Shown piece after piece: positions 26,307 through 35,175 of a DNA stretch of 64,000 nt. Within the stretch, counting starts at the first letter, position 1. Each line of letters begins with the position of its first letter. The DNA is from Bradyrhizobium sp. RD5-C2 (GTDB taxonomy: Bacteria; Pseudomonadota; Alphaproteobacteria; Rhizobiales; Xanthobacteraceae): NCBI RefSeq assembly GCF_019972155.1, contig NZ_BOVL01000012.1, positions 173,855 to 237,854 on the forward strand, read 5' to 3'. Below the pieces are notes generated by a model. The model was not told where the DNA came from. It was given only the letters and a program-made list of their open reading frames with translations, and did not search any database. The translations under genes and the position numbers were made by a program.

Positions 26307-26379
26307 CTGGCCCTGAGCGGCCGACCCGGCATGTCCGCTCCTTGGGGGTGAAGTGGACTTGATATGCTTAACCCGAGTT
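26307..26379. repeat. Direct repeat copy 2 flanking the second sulfatase cassette
   Basis: This 73-base element matches copy 1 at 22668-22751, lacking only the 11-base insertion and differing by one base near its right end. It lies just upstream of the TAXI-family gene. Confidence 0.85.
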
Positions 26380-26454
26380 ACGCAGCGTACCCCCGGTCGG
26401 TAATATCCCACGTTCAGCGCGTTGGGGCTGGCATGAATATCGAGGGACGGTTTC

Positions 26455-27753
26455 ATGGCTGCCAAGGAATTTCTGCGAAACAATTGGCCTGCGATCACGA
26501 TCGGCGTGACCGCCGCCGCGATCGCGTTGGCGGCTATTGTGATGCTGATCAATATGCCTCCACGTACGGTTGTCATGGCGACCGGTCCCGAGGGAGGCGC
26601 CTACCAAGAGCTTGGTAAGCGCTATCGCGCGGAACTCGCGAAGGAAGGCGTAGAGGTGCGACTGATGCCGACTGCAGGTTCGCCCGAAAACCGGGCGCTG
26701 CTGCTCGACCAGCATTCGGGAGTAAGCGTCGCGCTGATCCAGGGTGGCACTATGAGCCAGGAAGATGGTTCGAAGCTTGCCTCACTCGGAACGCTCTACT
26801 ACGAGCCCTTGTGGTGGTTCCGCAGGCGCGAGATCCAAGTTGATGGAGCCGCTTATCTCGTGGGCAAGAGACTGTCGATTGGGCCCGAGGGCAGCGGGAC
26901 TCGAGCGCTATCGCTCGAATACTTCAAAATCCTCGGATTTGACCAGCAGGTCGGTGAATGGCTAGCCCTGCCTACGCAAACTGCTGGAGAAAGTCTCTTG
27001 GCCGGTCAGATCGATGCAGTATCGATGGTGGCTGCATGGGACGCACCCGAGGTGCAGCAACTTCTCGGCGACGAGCGCGTCACCCTCACGGGTTATCGGC
27101 GCTTGAATGCCCTTATCGCGCGCCTTCCATTTTTGAGCAAGGTGGTGGTGCCAAGGGGAGTCAGAGACCTAGCAAAGGATCTGCCGCCAACGGATGTGAC
27201 CTTGATCGCAGTGAAGGCCAACTTGATAGTGCGAAACGATCTGCATTCGGCCCTTCAGTACCTGCTGCTCGACGCGGCGGAGCATATCCACTCGTCACCG
27301 AGTATTTTTCAACGCGCCAATGAATTTCCCGCTGGCGAAGCCGTCGATGTTCCACTGAGCAACGAGGCGCTGCGATTCTACAAATCGGGGCGGCCTTTCC
27401 TGCACGATTATCTTCCGTTCTGGGTCGCGGAGCTGACTGGCAAGCTGTTTATCCTACTCATTCCGATCCTGGGCGTGCTCTACCCAATGACGCAATATCT
27501 GCCTCGCCTATATGACTGGGCGATGCGATCGAAGGTATTGCGCATGTACGGAGAACTGCGGTTTCTGGAAGATGAGATCGCGGACGCCCGACGCACCAAG
27601 CGTGATACGAGGGAAATGGTCTTGCAGCTCAATGGCCTCAAGGAGCAAGCAAACCGACTAAAGGTTCCGATTGCTTATGCGGATATGCTGTACTCTCTGC
27701 GAGCTCATATCGACCTCGCACACGAAAAAGTACGCCGACAATTAGCTGAATAA
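26455..27753 (+). CDS. Membrane-anchored TAXI-family (TRAP-type) binding protein
   Basis: The 432-residue protein has an uncleaved-looking N-terminal membrane helix (residues 12-33). A TAXI/NMT1-like periplasmic binding domain follows (ATGPEGGAYQELG at 42-54, IGPEGSGTR at 142-150). A second membrane helix lies at about 325-345, then a charged, probably coiled-coil cytoplasmic tail. Classical TAXI binding proteins are soluble and pair with a fused DctQM permease. No permease gene is adjacent. With two anchors and a cytoplasmic tail, a sensing or assembly role is as likely as transport. It follows the second sulfatase and direct repeat copy 2. Confidence 0.85.
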   Translation: MAAKEFLRNNWPAITIGVTAAAIALAAIVMLINMPPRTVVMATGPEGGAYQELGKRYRAELAKEGVEVRLMPTAGSPENRALLLDQHSGVSVALIQGGTMSQEDGSKLASLGTLYYEPLWWFRRREIQVDGAAYLVGKRLSIGPEGSGTRALSLEYFKILGFDQQVGEWLALPTQTAGESLLAGQIDAVSMVAAWDAPEVQQLLGDERVTLTGYRRLNALIARLPFLSKVVVPRGVRDLAKDLPPTDVTLIAVKANLIVRNDLHSALQYLLLDAAEHIHSSPSIFQRANEFPAGEAVDVPLSNEALRFYKSGRPFLHDYLPFWVAELTGKLFILLIPILGVLYPMTQYLPRLYDWAMRSKVLRMYGELRFLEDEIADARRTKRDTREMVLQLNGLKEQANRLKVPIAYADMLYSLRAHIDLAHEKVRRQLAE

Positions 27754-27955
27754 CCGGCGGGTCCAATCCGATGTCGGCGATCCAGCGGGATAGGGGGCGG
27801 GAATACTGACGGGTCGTCATGTGTCCAGTCCAATTCGAGCGATGAGAGGGCTGATTTTGACCCGTAGCGGAAGTGAGGCGGGCGGGCTGGGCATCCACCT
27901 GATCGCCGCGCCCCGAACGGAGAACGCCGCGGTGCGACGCAAGATCGCGGCGTCG
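27754..27955. repeat. Intergenic degenerate repeat fragment
   Basis: This 202-base gap contains no gene. A TTTTGACCC-core fragment with a GCGGGCGGGC tract lies around 27855-27890, related to pieces in the spacers near 18260 and 23510. It separates the TAXI gene from the convergent acyltransferase gene. Confidence 0.4.
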
Positions 27956-29140
27956 CTACAGCACGTATTTGGCGCCCGGCAGCTTGCGCAGCACGGCGGT
28001 GGCGGCCCAGCTCAGCGCCACGGTGGCGAAGAACACGATCGCGGCCTTGGCGATCGCCGGCAGGTCGAAATCGAACAACCAGTATTGCAGCCACAGCACG
28101 ATCGGATAGTGCACCAGGAACATGCCGTAGGCGTCGCCCTGCATGCGGTCGAGCAGCGTCGGGCCCGACGATTTCGATTGCAGGAAGTAGGCCAGGATCG
28201 CGAACAGGATCGAGGCACTGAACAGCACGAAGAAGGTGCCATAGATCGAAAGATACCAGCCCGGCAGCGGATTGGGGTTACCGATGATCTCGCGCTTGAT
28301 GTAGATCATCACCCACATCAGGCCGTAGGGGATCACGGTGATGCCGGTCCAGAACCAGCGCCGCTCGGTCAGCCGTCCGTGCGCGCTGAGCAGGCCGCTC
28401 TCGAAGTTTGCGGCACCGATGCCTGCGCCGACGAAGAAATAGGCCGCATACAGCAGCACGCGGCTGGCCTGCACCGAAAACGGTCCGAACTCGAACCAAT
28501 AGTACGGACCGTAACGGACCAGCAACGGCACGTAGACGGTGGCACTGACGACGACGAGAAACAGCCAGAACTTCCAAGGATGATCAAATCCCTTGATCGA
28601 CAGCCGGTTGATCGGCTCGAGCAGACGCGACGACACCCGGTATAGCAGGCTTGCCGTCAGGTCGAAGGTCATCAGGACATAGACGAACCAGATCGGCCCG
28701 CTCGGCCAAGGCCCGAAAATCATGGTCTTCCGCCAGAACTCGGAGAAGGTCAGCTCCGGCGTCTCGCGCAGCGCGATCGCGTAATAGGCGATGGGAATGA
28801 CGGTGACCGCACAGATCACAAACGGCAGGCCGAGCCGCAGCAGCCGGTCGCGCAGGAAGATCAGCCACGGCTTGTGGCCGAGCCCGGGCCAGACGAACAA
28901 CCCGGACAGGAAGAAGAACATCGCCATGAAGAAGCTGTCGGTGGCGAGCACGACGCAGTCGAAGCCGATCCACGATGTCGGGTCGGTGTGCCCGAAATGG
29001 GTGTAGGGGATCACGGCGTGATGCAGCAGCACGACCAGCGTCAGGAAGGTGCGCGCACGGTCCAGCGCGACATTGCGCTTGTGGAGCTTCGGTGCTGCCT
29101 GGACGTCGACGGCCGGAGCCGCGTGAGCAATTGACTTCAT
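27956..29140 (-). CDS. Acyltransferase family 3 (OpgC/OafA-like) membrane protein
   Basis: The 394-residue protein has about ten to eleven membrane segments. The acyltransferase-3 opening is present as RNVALDRARTFLTLVVLLHHAV with the conserved Arg and His pair, and SGLFVWPG follows around residues 79-86. Such enzymes O-acylate glycans, glucans or small molecules on the inner membrane. The target cannot be read from the sequence. No glycan gene is adjacent, and the upstream 435 bases hold no gene. Confidence 0.88.
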   Translation of the reverse strand: MKSIAHAAPAVDVQAAPKLHKRNVALDRARTFLTLVVLLHHAVIPYTHFGHTDPTSWIGFDCVVLATDSFFMAMFFFLSGLFVWPGLGHKPWLIFLRDRLLRLGLPFVICAVTVIPIAYYAIALRETPELTFSEFWRKTMIFGPWPSGPIWFVYVLMTFDLTASLLYRVSSRLLEPINRLSIKGFDHPWKFWLFLVVVSATVYVPLLVRYGPYYWFEFGPFSVQASRVLLYAAYFFVGAGIGAANFESGLLSAHGRLTERRWFWTGITVIPYGLMWVMIYIKREIIGNPNPLPGWYLSIYGTFFVLFSASILFAILAYFLQSKSSGPTLLDRMQGDAYGMFLVHYPIVLWLQYWLFDFDLPAIAKAAIVFFATVALSWAATAVLRKLPGAKYVL

Positions 29141-29575
29141 GGCACCCCCGCCGGGGTATGCAGCTCATAGTGCAGTCGAGAACCCGATTAGCAAGGCCAA
29201 TTGCTCACTAGATTAGACCCCGAACCAACATTTTACCATCCACTCCTCCTCGTCCCTGGTTGTCAGGCTGCGAGAGAGGCCCAAGCAGGATATGTAATTT
29301 GTGCCATTGCAGCTCAGACGTCTCCCTCTGTAAGTCAGACTGTATGTCCCAAAGGGACGCCTCAATAGAAGCAATCCCGGCCTCTTCGATCCCGATCAGA
29401 CGGCAGGAAACTAGAAATTGAGGCCCGTCTCATGCGCGGTGCTATTCCAATTGCTGCGATGTCGGCTTCTGGCCCTTTGCGGACATTCACTTAGGCGTCC
29501 GTCGATGTCTGCTTTGGAGGACAACTCGGACCTCGCTATCTCTGGACGCGCGTACCAGATTTATGATTACACGCC
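29141..29575. other. 435-base gene-free stretch with repeat remnant
   Basis: No convincing open frame or RNA gene is visible. Around 29464-29530 is a decayed copy of the island's spacer repeat (TTCTGGCCCTTTGCGGACAT, then GTCTGCTTTGG), related to the left part of the direct repeats at 22668 and 26307. The right-hand side near 29110-29220 presumably carries the acyltransferase promoter. Confidence 0.5.
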
Positions 29576-30226
29576 CTAGGCAACAGGATCCGCGTCGGCG
29601 GACACCAGCAGGTCCTTGGATTTGCGCGCGATGAGGCGGCCGAGATCGCCCTGCTTGTAGGTCTCGACGAACTTGATGGCGAAGCCGTTCGGCAGATGCC
29701 GGACCACGCGGCCGACGCAGGCGCCGATCGCCAGCGGCATGCCGATCGGCGGCTGCAGCTCGGAGGACACCGCCGCGCCTGACAGCGACATGTCGATGAT
29801 GAAGCAGCTCTGCATGGTGCCGTCCGCCAGCGTCAGCATGGCATGCGGCGCGACGGGCACGAAACGCGGATTGTTGCGCGCCTCGCGGACGCTCGGATCC
29901 TTCTGCTTCTTCTCGATCCAAGTCAGCTTGTCGGCGAACTTCTCGCGCCTGGCATGCGTCATCTCGAGCTCGACCAGGAAGCTGCCGCTCATCGTGTCGG
30001 TGATGCAGCCTTCGAACTTGCCGAACTCCTCGAAATACGACGTCAGCCGGTCGCCGACCTTGCCGACAACAGGCACGTCCACGATCATCCGGAACGGCGA
30101 GACGCGCGTTGTGCGGCAGGCGAAGGTGCGCAGCTTGCCCTGCGCATCGTACCAGTTCGGCAGCGTGTAGCTGCCGTTGACGATGATCCTCACCGCGCGT
30201 TGCTTGAGAAACTTTTCGACAGACAC
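29576..30226 (-). CDS. PilZ-domain protein
   Basis: The protein has 216 residues from a GTG at 30226 with GAGGT seven bases upstream. A second GTG at 30259 would add 11. Residues about 1-110 form a small beta-rich domain (GSYTLPNWYDAQGKLRTF). The C-terminal part is PilZ, with the RNNPR cyclic-di-GMP-binding arginines and DMSLSGAAV matching the D/NxSxxG signature. It is probably a cyclic-di-GMP effector acting in the cytoplasm on motility or envelope functions. Two GGDEF-EAL proteins are encoded earlier in the window but not adjacent. Confidence 0.88.
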   Translation of the reverse strand: MSVEKFLKQRAVRIIVNGSYTLPNWYDAQGKLRTFACRTTRVSPFRMIVDVPVVGKVGDRLTSYFEEFGKFEGCITDTMSGSFLVELEMTHARREKFADKLTWIEKKQKDPSVREARNNPRFVPVAPHAMLTLADGTMQSCFIIDMSLSGAAVSSELQPPIGMPLAIGACVGRVVRHLPNGFAIKFVETYKQGDLGRLIARKSKDLLVSADADPVA

Positions 30227-30635
30227 GACTGGACCTCGCCCGAGGCGATCTGAGTGCACGGAGGTCTGGGGTTGACCGACATCCGTGGTCGGTCTGGTGG
30301 CGGGGACATCCGTTACCGACGCGGTACCAGCGGGAAGGCTGCGGGTTGCGTCCCAGCGCGTCGCGCATCGTCCTGGCGCGCAGGTGCGTACAGTCGTACC
30401 GTCGAAACACTAGGGAAAAGTTAAACCGGGACAGAGCGCGGGCGGCGCACTCTATGGCGCGACCCTTACGCGTCAGTTTATTTTGCGAGCCGTACAACTA
30501 CCGGGAGAGTTGCGGCACGTCGTTGCAATCGCGCCGTGCTCCAAACGGCCTGCCTCGGCTCACAACCGGGTGCTAGCCTTGATCGTAGCCTCAACCTTGA
30601 AACCAGCCTTGGCCGAAATCAGACCGGATCCTCAT
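30227..30635. other. 409-base divergent spacer
   Basis: The spacer lies between the PilZ gene and the enoyl-CoA hydratase gene. It contains a short inverted repeat (CCGAC/GTCGG, about 30273-30290) and an imperfect second CCGACxCGG tract downstream, but no gene. A longer start of the hydratase frame at 30483 is possible but poorly supported. Confidence 0.45.
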
Positions 30636-31448
30636 ATGCCAACCATCTCAGACGAGTCGCTTGCCGACGGCAAGATCCTGCAAAGCGTGGTCGACGGCGT
30701 CGGCGTCATCACCTTCAACAATCCCGAAAAGCGCAACGCGATGTCGCTTGAGATGTGGGAAGGGCTCGGCGAGGCGCTGACCGCGTTGCGCGACGATCCG
30801 GCCGTCCGCGTCGTGATCCTGGTCGGCGCCGGCGACAAGGCGTTCGTGTCCGGCGCCGATATCAGCCAGTTCGAGAAGACCCGCCACAATGCGGAAGCCT
30901 CCGAGGAATACTCACGGCGCAGCGCCGCCCAGCGCGCCCTGCTCGCCGACTACCCGAAGCCGACCATCGCCTGCGTCCGCGGCTTCTGCCTCGGCGGCGG
31001 CATGCAGGTCGCGATGCTGACCGATATCCGCATCTCCGGCACCAGCGGCCAGTTCGGCATTCCCGCCGCCAAGCTCGGCATCGCCTATGGCTACGACGGG
31101 CTGCGCCATCTGGTGTCGCTGGTCGGCCCGTCCTGGGCGCGGCTGATCATGTATACCGGCATGCGGATCGACTCCGCGGAAGCGCTGCGGATCGGCCTCG
31201 TTGATCGCGTGCTGCCGGAGGCCGAACTGTGGGACGCGACCATGGAGATCGCGCGCACGATTTCGGGCAACGCGCCGCTGGCGATCAAGGCCGCCAAGAT
31301 CACCATCGCACAGGTGCTGAAGGATCCAGCCGATCGCGACATGGCCGCGATCAAGCAGATCGGCATCGACTGCATGGACAGCGCGGATTTCCGCGAAGGC
31401 CGCAACGCCTTCATGGAAAAGCGCAAGCCGCAGTTCAAGGGGCGGTAG
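30636..31448 (+). CDS. Enoyl-CoA hydratase/isomerase family protein
   Basis: The protein has 270 residues from the ATG at 30636. The crotonase fold shows in NPEKRNAMS, the oxyanion-hole segment FVSGADISQF, and RGFCLGGGMQVAMLTDIRI. Asp or Gly replaces one of the two hydratase Glu residues at the usual positions, so the exact reaction (hydration, isomerisation or hydrolysis of an acyl-CoA) is uncertain. It stands alone between a PilZ gene and a repeat-containing spacer, so context does not reveal its pathway. Confidence 0.9.
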   Translation: MPTISDESLADGKILQSVVDGVGVITFNNPEKRNAMSLEMWEGLGEALTALRDDPAVRVVILVGAGDKAFVSGADISQFEKTRHNAEASEEYSRRSAAQRALLADYPKPTIACVRGFCLGGGMQVAMLTDIRISGTSGQFGIPAAKLGIAYGYDGLRHLVSLVGPSWARLIMYTGMRIDSAEALRIGLVDRVLPEAELWDATMEIARTISGNAPLAIKAAKITIAQVLKDPADRDMAAIKQIGIDCMDSADFREGRNAFMEKRKPQFKGR

Positions 31449-31746
31449 CCATCCGGTGTCATCACCCGCGCATGCCTTCGCGGACAATGACAGCTGAGAG
31501 TGCGGTAACAGCGGTGGTCCATCCCCCGTCGTCGTTGCCACGCAACACACTGTCATCGACCGGCTTCGACCGGGCGATGACAGGTGAGGATGGGGATGCC
31601 GCTCACGCTATTTCTGAATAATAGAATAATACCGCCGATTTGCCTGACATGTCAAGTTGCCGTGTCGAACGCCGGGCAGCCGCCGGCTACTTTGCATGGG
31701 GTTGTTTTCGATATTTTGGCGATGCGCTCGCGATCGAACCTGCCGC
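31449..31746. repeat. Repeat-bearing spacer between convergent genes
   Basis: No gene is seen. An inverted repeat CTGTCATCG (31550-31558) with CGATGACAG (31575-31583) and the surrounding GGTGTCATC/GATGACAGG tracts look like a short REP-type element of the kind scattered in Bradyrhizobium spacers. It could act as a bidirectional terminator between the hydratase and SDR genes. Confidence 0.5.
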
Positions 31747-32529
31747 CTACTTCTTCTCGTTGACCGGCACCGTGTAGTTGAGGATCAACCGCCCGCCGTC
31801 TGGATAGATGGTCTGACCGGTGATGTAGGAGGCATCGTCGCTGGCAAGGAACGCCACGACGGACGCGACCTCGCTCGGCTCGCCGCAGCGCCCGGCCGGG
31901 GTGCGCGACAGCACGCTGCGCCGCGCGTCCTCCGACGAGAAGATCGCCGTCGCCACCATCTCGGTCAGGATCGTGCCGGGCCCGACCGCCACGACGCGAA
32001 TGCCGTGCGGCGCCAACGCCACGGCGGCCACCGAGGTGAGCTGCTTCATCGCGCCCTTCGACATCGCATAGGTCGCAAGCGAGGGGATCGCGAGCAGCGC
32101 GTTGACCGAGGACATGTTGACGACGACGCCGCCACCGCCCTGCGCGATCATCTGGCGCGCCGCGGCCTGAACGCCGAAGAACGCGCCCTTGAGGTTGATC
32201 CCCATCACGTCGTCGAATTCGGCCTCGCTGATGTCGAGGAAGTCGCGGTTGCGCGCGACGCCGGCATTGTTGACCATGACGTCGAGCCGGCCGAACTCCT
32301 TCACCGTGTGAGCCACGATACGATCGACGTCGGCGCGCTTGCTGACGTCGGCCTCGACGGCCCGCAACCGATCCTCATGTCCGAGTTCCTGGGCGGTGTG
32401 GACGAGCCCCGCAGCGTCGACATCCGAGATCACGACCCTGGCGCCATCGGCCAGGAAGCGCGCCGCGCAGGCCTTGCCGATGCCGCGCGCCGCCCCGGTG
32501 ATGGCGACGACCTTGCCGGAATTCTTCAT
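31747..32529 (-). CDS. Short-chain dehydrogenase/reductase (SDR)
   Basis: The 260-residue classical SDR has the cofactor motif TGAARGIGKA (residues 10-19), NNAG, the catalytic Ser in NMSSVNA and Y-x-x-x-K in YAMSKGA. The D following the second beta strand (ISDVDAAG) favours NAD(H). It oxidises or reduces an unidentified alcohol or ketone. It is the last gene of a leftward cluster with a DUF1932-type dehydrogenase, a Pht5-like protein and a TetR regulator. The 86-base gap before it may hold a separate promoter. Confidence 0.92.
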   Translation of the reverse strand: MKNSGKVVAITGAARGIGKACAARFLADGARVVISDVDAAGLVHTAQELGHEDRLRAVEADVSKRADVDRIVAHTVKEFGRLDVMVNNAGVARNRDFLDISEAEFDDVMGINLKGAFFGVQAAARQMIAQGGGGVVVNMSSVNALLAIPSLATYAMSKGAMKQLTSVAAVALAPHGIRVVAVGPGTILTEMVATAIFSSEDARRSVLSRTPAGRCGEPSEVASVVAFLASDDASYITGQTIYPDGGRLILNYTVPVNEKK

Positions 32530-32615
32530 GGGAGTGCCTCCAGACCAAAACTATTCGCAGAGCAATAGCGCATTGCGCGTCGGCAGGGAACGCGGCGGAT
32601 TCTCCGCGCGAGATT

Positions 32616-33539
32616 TCAGGACTTGATGCGCGCGAGGATCCGGTCGGCTTCGGTGCGCCAGTCGGCGCTGCGGGCGAAGTCCGGCGTTCCCTTCGGTCCG
32701 AAAACCCCCTCGTCGGCAAGATCGGCGATCCAGCCCTGCCGCTCGGCGGTGCCGGACGCGGACCATGGCGTCAGGTGGGCCTCACGCACGGTCTCCGCCA
32801 CCTCGCGCACCTCCTCGGCACGCCGCCGACCATGCTCGATCATCCGCTGGAAGAAATAGGCGCCCTGCTTCTCCCAATCGATGCCCGGAAAGGTCTCCTT
32901 GAGCGAGGCGAGCACCGCATCCTCGACGCCATAGGCGCGTGCGGTGGTAAAGCTCTCGATCACCATGGCCTCGAGGCCCTTGATCATGATGCTGCGGCAC
33001 ATCTTGACCGCCGAGGACACGCCAAGCTCGTCGCTCGCGACCTTCGCCGCGAACCCGAGCGCGACCAAAAGCGGCGCCAGCTCGCGCGCGCCTTCGCCGC
33101 CGAGCAGCAGCGGCACCTTGATCCGGTACGGCGGCAGCGAGGTCATCACCGCGCCCTCGACATAACGGCCGCCGGCACCATCGATGTGGGCCGCCGCGCG
33201 CCGTTTCGCGCCGGGCGAAGCCGAATTGAAATCAAGAAACCAGGCACCGTTCCGGATCGCAGGCGCGCAGGCCTCGGCCACCGGCACCGCCTGGCTCGCC
33301 GTCACCGCCGAGATGATGAAATCGGCCCGTGCTGCGAGATCGGCATGCGATTGCGCGAGCGCGACGCCGATCTCCGCCGCATGCGCACGCAGCGGCGTGC
33401 CCGCCTCGCGGTCGAGCTTGATGTCGTAGGCAGCGACCTTGATGTCCTGCTTGCGCAGGTCTTCGGCGAAGATGCGTCCGACCTCGCCATAGCCGAGCAT
33501 GCCGACCTGCCACTGCCGCGGATCGCTGGAGATTGTCAT
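32616..33539 (-). CDS. 6-phosphogluconate-dehydrogenase-like NAD(P)-binding protein with DUF1932 domain
   Basis: The protein has 307 residues from the ATG at 33539. An N-terminal Rossmann domain (GMLGYGEVGRIFA, residues about 13-25) is followed by the 3-hydroxyisobutyrate-dehydrogenase-like core (EGAVMTSLPP, SAVKMCRSIMIKG) and a helical C-terminal DUF1932 domain. The catalytic Lys of the family is likely in the KMCRSIMIKG segment. It should oxidise a beta-hydroxy acid, substrate unknown. Its ATG overlaps the stop of the upstream Pht5-like gene (ATGA), indicating coupled translation and a shared pathway. Confidence 0.88.
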   Translation of the reverse strand: MTISSDPRQWQVGMLGYGEVGRIFAEDLRKQDIKVAAYDIKLDREAGTPLRAHAAEIGVALAQSHADLAARADFIISAVTASQAVPVAEACAPAIRNGAWFLDFNSASPGAKRRAAAHIDGAGGRYVEGAVMTSLPPYRIKVPLLLGGEGARELAPLLVALGFAAKVASDELGVSSAVKMCRSIMIKGLEAMVIESFTTARAYGVEDAVLASLKETFPGIDWEKQGAYFFQRMIEHGRRRAEEVREVAETVREAHLTPWSASGTAERQGWIADLADEGVFGPKGTPDFARSADWRTEADRILARIKS

Positions 33540-34408
33540 CAATTCAAGTCCCGTGTTGTGTCGTCGAACAGCTCGTCGACCGTGACGCGCCGGGGGATCA
33601 ACGCCTGCTGGACGCAATAGGCGATCATCCGTTCGAGCGGCCTGCGGTTCGCCTCGACGCCGAACGGCAGCAGGTCGGGCACATCAGCCGGACCGGCGTT
33701 CACCTTGGCGCGCTTGAGGAGTTCGTAGAGGGTTCGCACCACGTCCGGGCGCGACATTGCGAGCTGCTTCGTCACCACCACCAGATGATTGACCGGCACG
33801 ACACCATGCCGCGCGTACCACCGCTCAGCCTCTGCGGCCGGATCGGCGAACAACGGCCTGAGCGCCGGATCGCTGGAGGTCTCGCCCAGCACGGCATCGA
33901 GCTCGCCGTCCTTCAGCATCTGGATGATGGCGCTGCCTTTCGGGGCCCGTTCGGTGCTGTCGGCATATTCGGCGACATGCGGGTCCTCGAACGTGACCCA
34001 GTTGATCCGGTCGAGGTTCACGCCATGATCGTTGGCAAGGATGCCGCGCATCCATGCGCCGGTCGTGGTGGTGAACGAGCGGATGCCGACCCGCTTGCCT
34101 TCGAGTTCGGCAGGCATGAGCGTGCCGCGGTCGGCGCGATAGAGCGCATGGCCATGCTGAAAGCGGCCGACCATCGGCGCCGGCAGCAGCACCAGCGGCT
34201 TGCCGTGCGCCCTCGCCATCAGATAGGTCACGATCGCCATCTCGCAGACATCGAACGCCTGCTCGCGCACCATTGGCTTGAACGCGGCGTTGGTCGGCGT
34301 GAACTCGGTGAAGTCGAGATCGAACAGCTCCGAGCGCAGCTCACCGCGCTTCACCGCCTGGACATGCGGGTGATTGCCAAGCACCGTTCGCAGCCGAAGT
34401 TTCTCCAT
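33539..34408 (-). CDS. 4,5-dihydroxyphthalate decarboxylase-like protein (Pht5 family)
   Basis: The protein has 289 residues from the ATG at 34408, without a signal peptide. The fold is that of a periplasmic binding protein, but the sequence matches the Pht5 group (RLRTVLGNHPH, EMAIVTYLMARAHGKP, GKRVGIRSFTTTTGAWMRG). In that family the cytoplasmic protein decarboxylates 4,5-dihydroxyphthalate to protocatechuate. Whether phthalate is the substrate here is uncertain, since no phthalate dioxygenase lies beside it. It starts 20 bases after the TetR stop and overlaps the dehydrogenase gene. Confidence 0.8.
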   Translation of the reverse strand: MEKLRLRTVLGNHPHVQAVKRGELRSELFDLDFTEFTPTNAAFKPMVREQAFDVCEMAIVTYLMARAHGKPLVLLPAPMVGRFQHGHALYRADRGTLMPAELEGKRVGIRSFTTTTGAWMRGILANDHGVNLDRINWVTFEDPHVAEYADSTERAPKGSAIIQMLKDGELDAVLGETSSDPALRPLFADPAAEAERWYARHGVVPVNHLVVVTKQLAMSRPDVVRTLYELLKRAKVNAGPADVPDLLPFGVEANRRPLERMIAYCVQQALIPRRVTVDELFDDTTRDLN

Positions 34409-34428
34409 GGCGACGAACTCCGCGGGGG

Positions 34429-35175
34429 TCAGGTCAGCGCGCGCCCTGGATTCACGCCTGCGGCCTTGCGCGGCACGGGCGTTGGTTGATCGAGCGGCGC
34501 GGCCTGCAGCGCGGCAACCGTCGCGCACACCAGCTCCTCGATGGCGTGGCCGGCATCGGTGCCGTCGGCGCTGCCGCGCGACAGGCGCGAGACGCGCTCC
34601 GGCGTCACCAGCGTGTAGTAGAGCGCGCCGAGCAGGAAGTGGCCGCGCCAGACCAGATCGGTACGTGGAATGTGCGGCAGGCTTTCATGGATCGCGTCGA
34701 TGAAGGCATGGCTGGTGTCGTCGAAGGTCTGCGCGATGATCTTGCGCACGACCTCGTTGCCCTCGGCCGACATGATCGCACGCAGCCGCGTGAACCGCGT
34801 TCCACCGCCGGCGAGATCGCTGCCCGAGGTGAAGGCCGGCAGCACATAGGCGCGCACGATCGCCTCCAGCCGGTCCTGCAGGTCGCGCACCCGCCGCGCC
34901 GCCGCCAACAGCTCCGAGCGCCGCCGGTTCATCGGGCCGCAATGGCGCCGATAGATCTCCAGCAGCAGGCCGTCCTTGGTCTTGAAGTGATAGGTCACGC
35001 TGCCGGGATTGGCGCCGGCCGCCTGCGCGATGTCGCGCACCGAGACGGCGTTGAAGCCGTAGGTCGAGAACAATTCCTCCGCCGCGGCGAGGATCGCCTC
35101 GCGCATGTTCGGCTTGCGGGTGCTGGCGACCTTGGCGTCGGCCTTGATGCCGGACTTGGCAGGTTTGCGGACCAT
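34429..35175 (-). CDS. TetR family regulator
   Basis: The protein has 248 residues from the ATG at 35175. The basic N-terminus precedes a TetR helix-turn-helix (residues about 24-70, GFNAVSVRDIAQAAGANPGS with YHFKTKDGLL). A ligand-binding helical domain follows. It heads the operon with the Pht5-like protein and dehydrogenase and most likely controls it. A perfect inverted repeat ATATTTG-N10-CAAATAT begins at the start codon, which suggests autorepression. Confidence 0.9.
   Translation of the reverse strand: MVRKPAKSGIKADAKVASTRKPNMREAILAAAEELFSTYGFNAVSVRDIAQAAGANPGSVTYHFKTKDGLLLEIYRRHCGPMNRRRSELLAAARRVRDLQDRLEAIVRAYVLPAFTSGSDLAGGGTRFTRLRAIMSAEGNEVVRKIIAQTFDDTSHAFIDAIHESLPHIPRTDLVWRGHFLLGALYYTLVTPERVSRLSRGSADGTDAGHAIEELVCATVAALQAAPLDQPTPVPRKAAGVNPGRALT

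Noticed and set aside
22668-26379. Composite transposon
   Set aside because: The flanking repeats are direct and only 73-84 bases long, without terminal inverted repeats or a transposase.
29141-29575. tRNA or small RNA gene in a long spacer
   Set aside because: No cloverleaf, CCA end or stable long hairpin was visible, and only a decayed repeat was recognised.
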